From Alphaproteobacteria bacterium (lineage in GTDB: Bacteria; Pseudomonadota; Alphaproteobacteria; RF32; CAG-239), in NCBI GenBank assembly GCA_020025875.1, contig JAHHRI010000026.1, positions 1-17,695 on the forward strand: a DNA stretch of 17,695 bases. The letters are read 5' to 3'. A program made the translations under genes and the position numbers. The first letter of the stretch is position 1. Each line of letters begins with the position of its first letter. The notes beneath the pieces were generated by a model. The model saw nothing but the letters and a program-made list of their open reading frames with translations, did no database searches and had not been told where the DNA came from. Below are positions 15,359 through 17,695 of the stretch, one piece after another.

Positions 15359-16622
15359 ATTGAAAGCGGGTTTATTGGTTGCATCGGTAGCTTTGTTCGG
15401 CGTGCTGGCTTTTTCGGCGCGCACGGCAGATATTGTCAAAATTAAAGGTGAAGCTTGCGAAAAGTTTGTTTCCGGACAGTCAAAGTCAAGTATTCGGGTG
15501 AGGGTGACGGACAAAGCCAGCTATAAAGCCGTCAGTCAGGTGGAAAATTTGGCAGACGTCCGTTCTCGGATGTTGGAACACGATTTTAACGTGATTGTGT
15601 ACAATCTGGTGGACAACTATGTACGGGATCTGATGGTGCGAACCACCAGCCAGAACGATAACGAACTTTGTGTTAAAGTTACCGGCGCGCTTTTGGCGGC
15701 GGATATTGATACCGTGGTTGCCAACTATTCCCCCAATATGCCGGCCCCCGAATATGATATTAAAGAAGCGGCAGGTCTTGAAGAAGAAGTATTGACCGAC
15801 GAAGATGAACCGCAAGCGGATACGCCCTCAGAGCCGGAAGCCGATGTTCTCTACAGCGGCCCCGAAGAATTGCAACAAGAGCAGGAACAGATTGCCGCAG
15901 AAGAAACGGACAACGATCCGCTTCTGACGGAAGAAGAAAGTCGGCAACGGCAAGATGAGGTTGCCGAGCTTGACGAAGAAGACGCGCCAACGTCGGAAAA
16001 TGCGCTGACGGACAATGAGGCGCAAACGGTTGACCCATTGACCGCAAACGAGGAAACGTCGTTGGGCGAACTGCCTCCGCCGCCGCTTGTAACGACGACA
16101 AGCGCAGAAGTGCAACCGACGGCAGAAGCCCCATCGGCGGAGCAAGCACCGGCGGAAACACAGCCGACTGCCCCGATTTCTACGGTTGAAGAAGACGCTT
16201 ATGTCTATGTCGGGCCGGTTGAGTTTAACAACAATACACATTCTGCCAAACCGGCGCAGGTTTTAAAAGATATGTTTGCCGACACCAAAGGTTATCAGTT
16301 GGTAGACAGTCCGGCGGCAGCGGGCTATGTGTTCTTGCCCAAAGTGCTGAAAGCTAAGGTTGATGCGCTCAATTCGCAAACCAAGCGCATTCAGATGGTT
16401 GTTTCTTTGCAACTTCGGGTGCAAAATTCTTCCATATCTTTCTCCGAGCACCAAAACCGTTTTGTTTTGTTTGAAAGCGGAGAGAAAGAGCAGGAAATTG
16501 CACGGAAACTGCTGCATAAGCTGTTGCGCAAAGCTGGCCGCAAATTGTTTGAAAAAGTGGAGCAGGCAGAAGCCAAGCGCAAAGCCCAAGGGCTGCCGCA
16601 GATTATTACGCCTTCCAAATAA
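15336..16622 (+). CDS. Exported two-domain protein with long acidic linker, partner of the lipoprotein
   Basis: 428 residues. An N-terminal signal or anchor (about 9-27, then SARTA). A first domain (32-130) with Cys41 and Cys112, which could form a periplasmic disulfide, and a pattern recalling FlgT/LPP20-type domains. Then a linker of about 150 residues (138-290) very rich in Glu, Asp, Thr, Pro and Ala. The C-terminal domain (290-428) begins VGPVEFNNNTHSAKPAQVL-like (292-310), continues GYQLVDSPAAAGYVFLPKVL (319-338), and ends in a basic helix. That plan (a 'family of n.t', a 'y.lvd' strand, a repeated 'i.mvvsLqL' strand) resembles the CsgG/LpoB fold, but only loosely. The start overlaps the upstream gene by 23 bases; AGG lies 6 bases before it, and ATG at 15339 is an alternative. 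A terminator follows. Confidence 0.85.
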   Translation: MMTEVGGKLKAGLLVASVALFGVLAFSARTADIVKIKGEACEKFVSGQSKSSIRVRVTDKASYKAVSQVENLADVRSRMLEHDFNVIVYNLVDNYVRDLMVRTTSQNDNELCVKVTGALLAADIDTVVANYSPNMPAPEYDIKEAAGLEEEVLTDEDEPQADTPSEPEADVLYSGPEELQQEQEQIAAEETDNDPLLTEEESRQRQDEVAELDEEDAPTSENALTDNEAQTVDPLTANEETSLGELPPPPLVTTTSAEVQPTAEAPSAEQAPAETQPTAPISTVEEDAYVYVGPVEFNNNTHSAKPAQVLKDMFADTKGYQLVDSPAAAGYVFLPKVLKAKVDALNSQTKRIQMVVSLQLRVQNSSISFSEHQNRFVLFESGEKEQEIARKLLHKLLRKAGRKLFEKVEQAEAKRKAQGLPQIITPSK

Positions 16623-16634
16623 AAAAACTTACTC

Positions 16635-16675
16635 AAAAAAAATCCCTTTGAAAAATCAAAGGGATTTTTTGTTTT
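16635..16675. terminator. Bidirectional intrinsic terminator
   Basis: AATCCCTTTGA (16641-16651), loop AAAA, TCAAAGGGATT (16656-16666), with a run of A before and a run of T after. It ends the lipoprotein operon and, on the minus strand, the convergent gene that stops at 16727. Confidence 0.92.
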
Positions 16676-16726
16676 TCCGCTTGCGCAACAGAGCCAAACA
16701 GCAAACGGTTTTGACATCAAAACCCA

Positions 16727-17494
16727 TTAAAACTTAGGGTGCTCTTTGATGTTGCGGCAAGAAAAGCAGAGGTTGTGGATTCTTTTGACGCCGGAAGTAA
16801 GACAATAGCCTTCAATTTTTGTTTCCAACAGCGATTGGTATTTATCCAGCTCTTGATTGTAATTGTCAAAATAAAGCAGAATTTCGATATCGGTAAAGCC
16901 GCGGTCGGTATAAAGGTTGTAATCGTAGGCACAAATTTGCCGCCCGAACGTTTCGATGACGATTCGTTGAATATTTTTGAAATGTTCTTCATAATGATTG
17001 AGCCGATAAGCATCGGCAAATTGGTTCAATGTTTGATAAAAAGGCTCTGCCGGCGCGGTGGCGATAATTTTTTTGAGCAGGGGCACACTGCCGGTCATGA
17101 GGGCAAACTTAATCATTTCCAACGGAAAGATCCCAATATCTTGTTCCATGTTTTCAAAATGCGGCTTAATCAGGAGCATTGACATTTCAAGCATACCGAG
17201 GTTCATCAAATCGTCGAGGTACATTTTTTCTAACAACGGAGAGAGGTTTCCGCCCAGTTCCCAAATTCGGGAGGCGATGGCCCGCGCTCTTTGTTCGCGA
17301 GAGTTGAGTATCTCAAGGTGCATCTGCAAAATCAACAGTTCGACATTGTCGCGATATTGCATGAGCATTTTATCGATCATTGCGCCTGTTTTCAAAATCT
17401 CATTAATGTTGCTGCCATCCAGACTTTTTGCCTGATGGTACAAATTTTGAATTTGCTGGCTGATAATTGCCTGCATGGAATAATCGGCTGCCAT
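16727..17494 (-). CDS. Unrecognised, mostly helical soluble protein
   Basis: 255 residues. I chose the start at 17494 because TGAGGA (17503-17508 on the plus strand) is a good ribosome-binding site 8 bases upstream. The longer reading from 17545 would begin inside the -10 element of the promoter. No signal peptide or membrane helix is visible, so it is probably cytoplasmic. Residues 5-185 look like a series of amphipathic helices rich in Leu, Met and Ile, perhaps a helical-repeat fold, with no clear TPR consensus. The last 70 residues change character: YTDRGFTDIEILLYFDNYNQ (195-214) looks beta-containing and is followed by Cys231, Cys243 and Cys246 (CFSC), a possible metal site. I do not recognise the family and propose no function. 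It is a single-gene transcript. Confidence 0.8.
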   Translation of the reverse strand: MAADYSMQAIISQQIQNLYHQAKSLDGSNINEILKTGAMIDKMLMQYRDNVELLILQMHLEILNSREQRARAIASRIWELGGNLSPLLEKMYLDDLMNLGMLEMSMLLIKPHFENMEQDIGIFPLEMIKFALMTGSVPLLKKIIATAPAEPFYQTLNQFADAYRLNHYEEHFKNIQRIVIETFGRQICAYDYNLYTDRGFTDIEILLYFDNYNQELDKYQSLLETKIEGYCLTSGVKRIHNLCFSCRNIKEHPKF

Positions 17495-17544
17495 TTTTGT
17501 AATCCTCACAATGTTTAATTTTGCCAAAATAAGACGATAGCTCA

Positions 17545-17572
17545 ATCATAGCTTATAATTTGTAAATTTCAA
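17545..17572 (-). promoter_or_regulatory. Promoter for the unrecognised helical-protein gene
   Basis: On the minus strand TTGAAA (17567-17572), spacer 16, TATGAT (17545-17550): five of six matches in each. The start of transcription would be near 17538, leaving a leader of about 44 bases before the ATG at 17494. Confidence 0.65.
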
Positions 17573-17587
17573 ACAGTTAAAATGCCG

Positions 17588-17603
17588 AATTTTTTAAAAA
17601 ATT
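17588..17603. repeat. 16-bp perfect A/T palindrome
   Basis: AATTTTTTAAAAAATT is its own reverse complement. It is flanked by partly symmetrical CCG and CCGG. It lies between the divergent promoters at 17545-17572 and 17653-17680, so it could be a protein-binding site or an intrinsically bent tract. Confidence 0.5.
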
Positions 17604-17652
17604 GCCGGCGTCTTGCCTTTGTCCGCATACAACGACATTAAAAAGGGATGGA

Positions 17653-17680
17653 TTGACAATCGGGGAAAAAGAGATATAAT
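17653..17680 (+). promoter_or_regulatory. Perfect-consensus sigma-70 promoter firing off the right edge
   Basis: TTGACA (17653-17658), spacer 16, TATAAT (17675-17680). All twelve hexamer bases match consensus. Transcription would start near 17687, so the gene it drives lies just outside the window. Confidence 0.85.
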
Positions 17681-17695
17681 TAAAAGATAACCGAC

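Noticed and set aside
17495..17545. Longer start for the minus-strand helical-protein gene
   Set aside because: The ATG at 17545 lies in the predicted -10 element, while the ATG at 17494 has a good ribosome-binding site.

Overview
The window looks like a compact chromosome segment of a Gram-negative bacterium. It has lipoprotein and periplasmic signals, an MsbA-type exporter and an envelope-associated Bat operon. Moderate base composition, a stand-alone N-formylglutamate amidohydrolase and a DUF4381/BatA/BatB-TPR/BatD gene order suggest an alphaproteobacterium, perhaps an uncultured host-associated lineage. That placement is inference, because the window holds no marker gene. Nearly all of it is coding: no intergenic gap exceeds about 200 bases, and I see no mobile element, CRISPR array or phage gene.

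Left part (1-5000): the end of an unrecognised gene; a shared hairpin terminator; a minus-strand pair of a lytic-transglycosylase-like secreted protein and an acyl-ACP thioesterase; a minus-strand N-formylglutamate amidohydrolase; a plus-strand tRNA-Val(GAC) with its own terminator; and a minus-strand polytopic membrane protein with a DUF2628-like start.

Middle (5100-12260), all plus strand: a membrane-anchored spermidine-synthase-like protein, a MarC-family membrane protein ending in a strong terminator, then a tightly packed four-gene Bat-type operon (DUF4381, BatA, BatB fused to TPR repeats, BatD). The MoxR ATPase and DUF58 protein that normally head this operon are not here.

Right part (12260-17695): a minus-strand DUF1294 membrane gene followed by an MsbA-like ABC exporter; a divergent plus-strand pair of a lipoprotein and a long periplasmic protein that overlap by 23 bases and look like a distant LpoB/CsgG-type pair; an unrecognised helical protein on the minus strand; and, at the right edge, a perfect consensus sigma-70 promoter firing out of the window.

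The common theme is the cell envelope: peptidoglycan cleavage, lipid export, fatty-acid release, VWA-based envelope maturation and a candidate outer-membrane lipoprotein regulator. The least explained parts are the lipoprotein/periplasmic pair, the degenerate VWA domain of the BatB-TPR fusion, and three proteins of unknown function.
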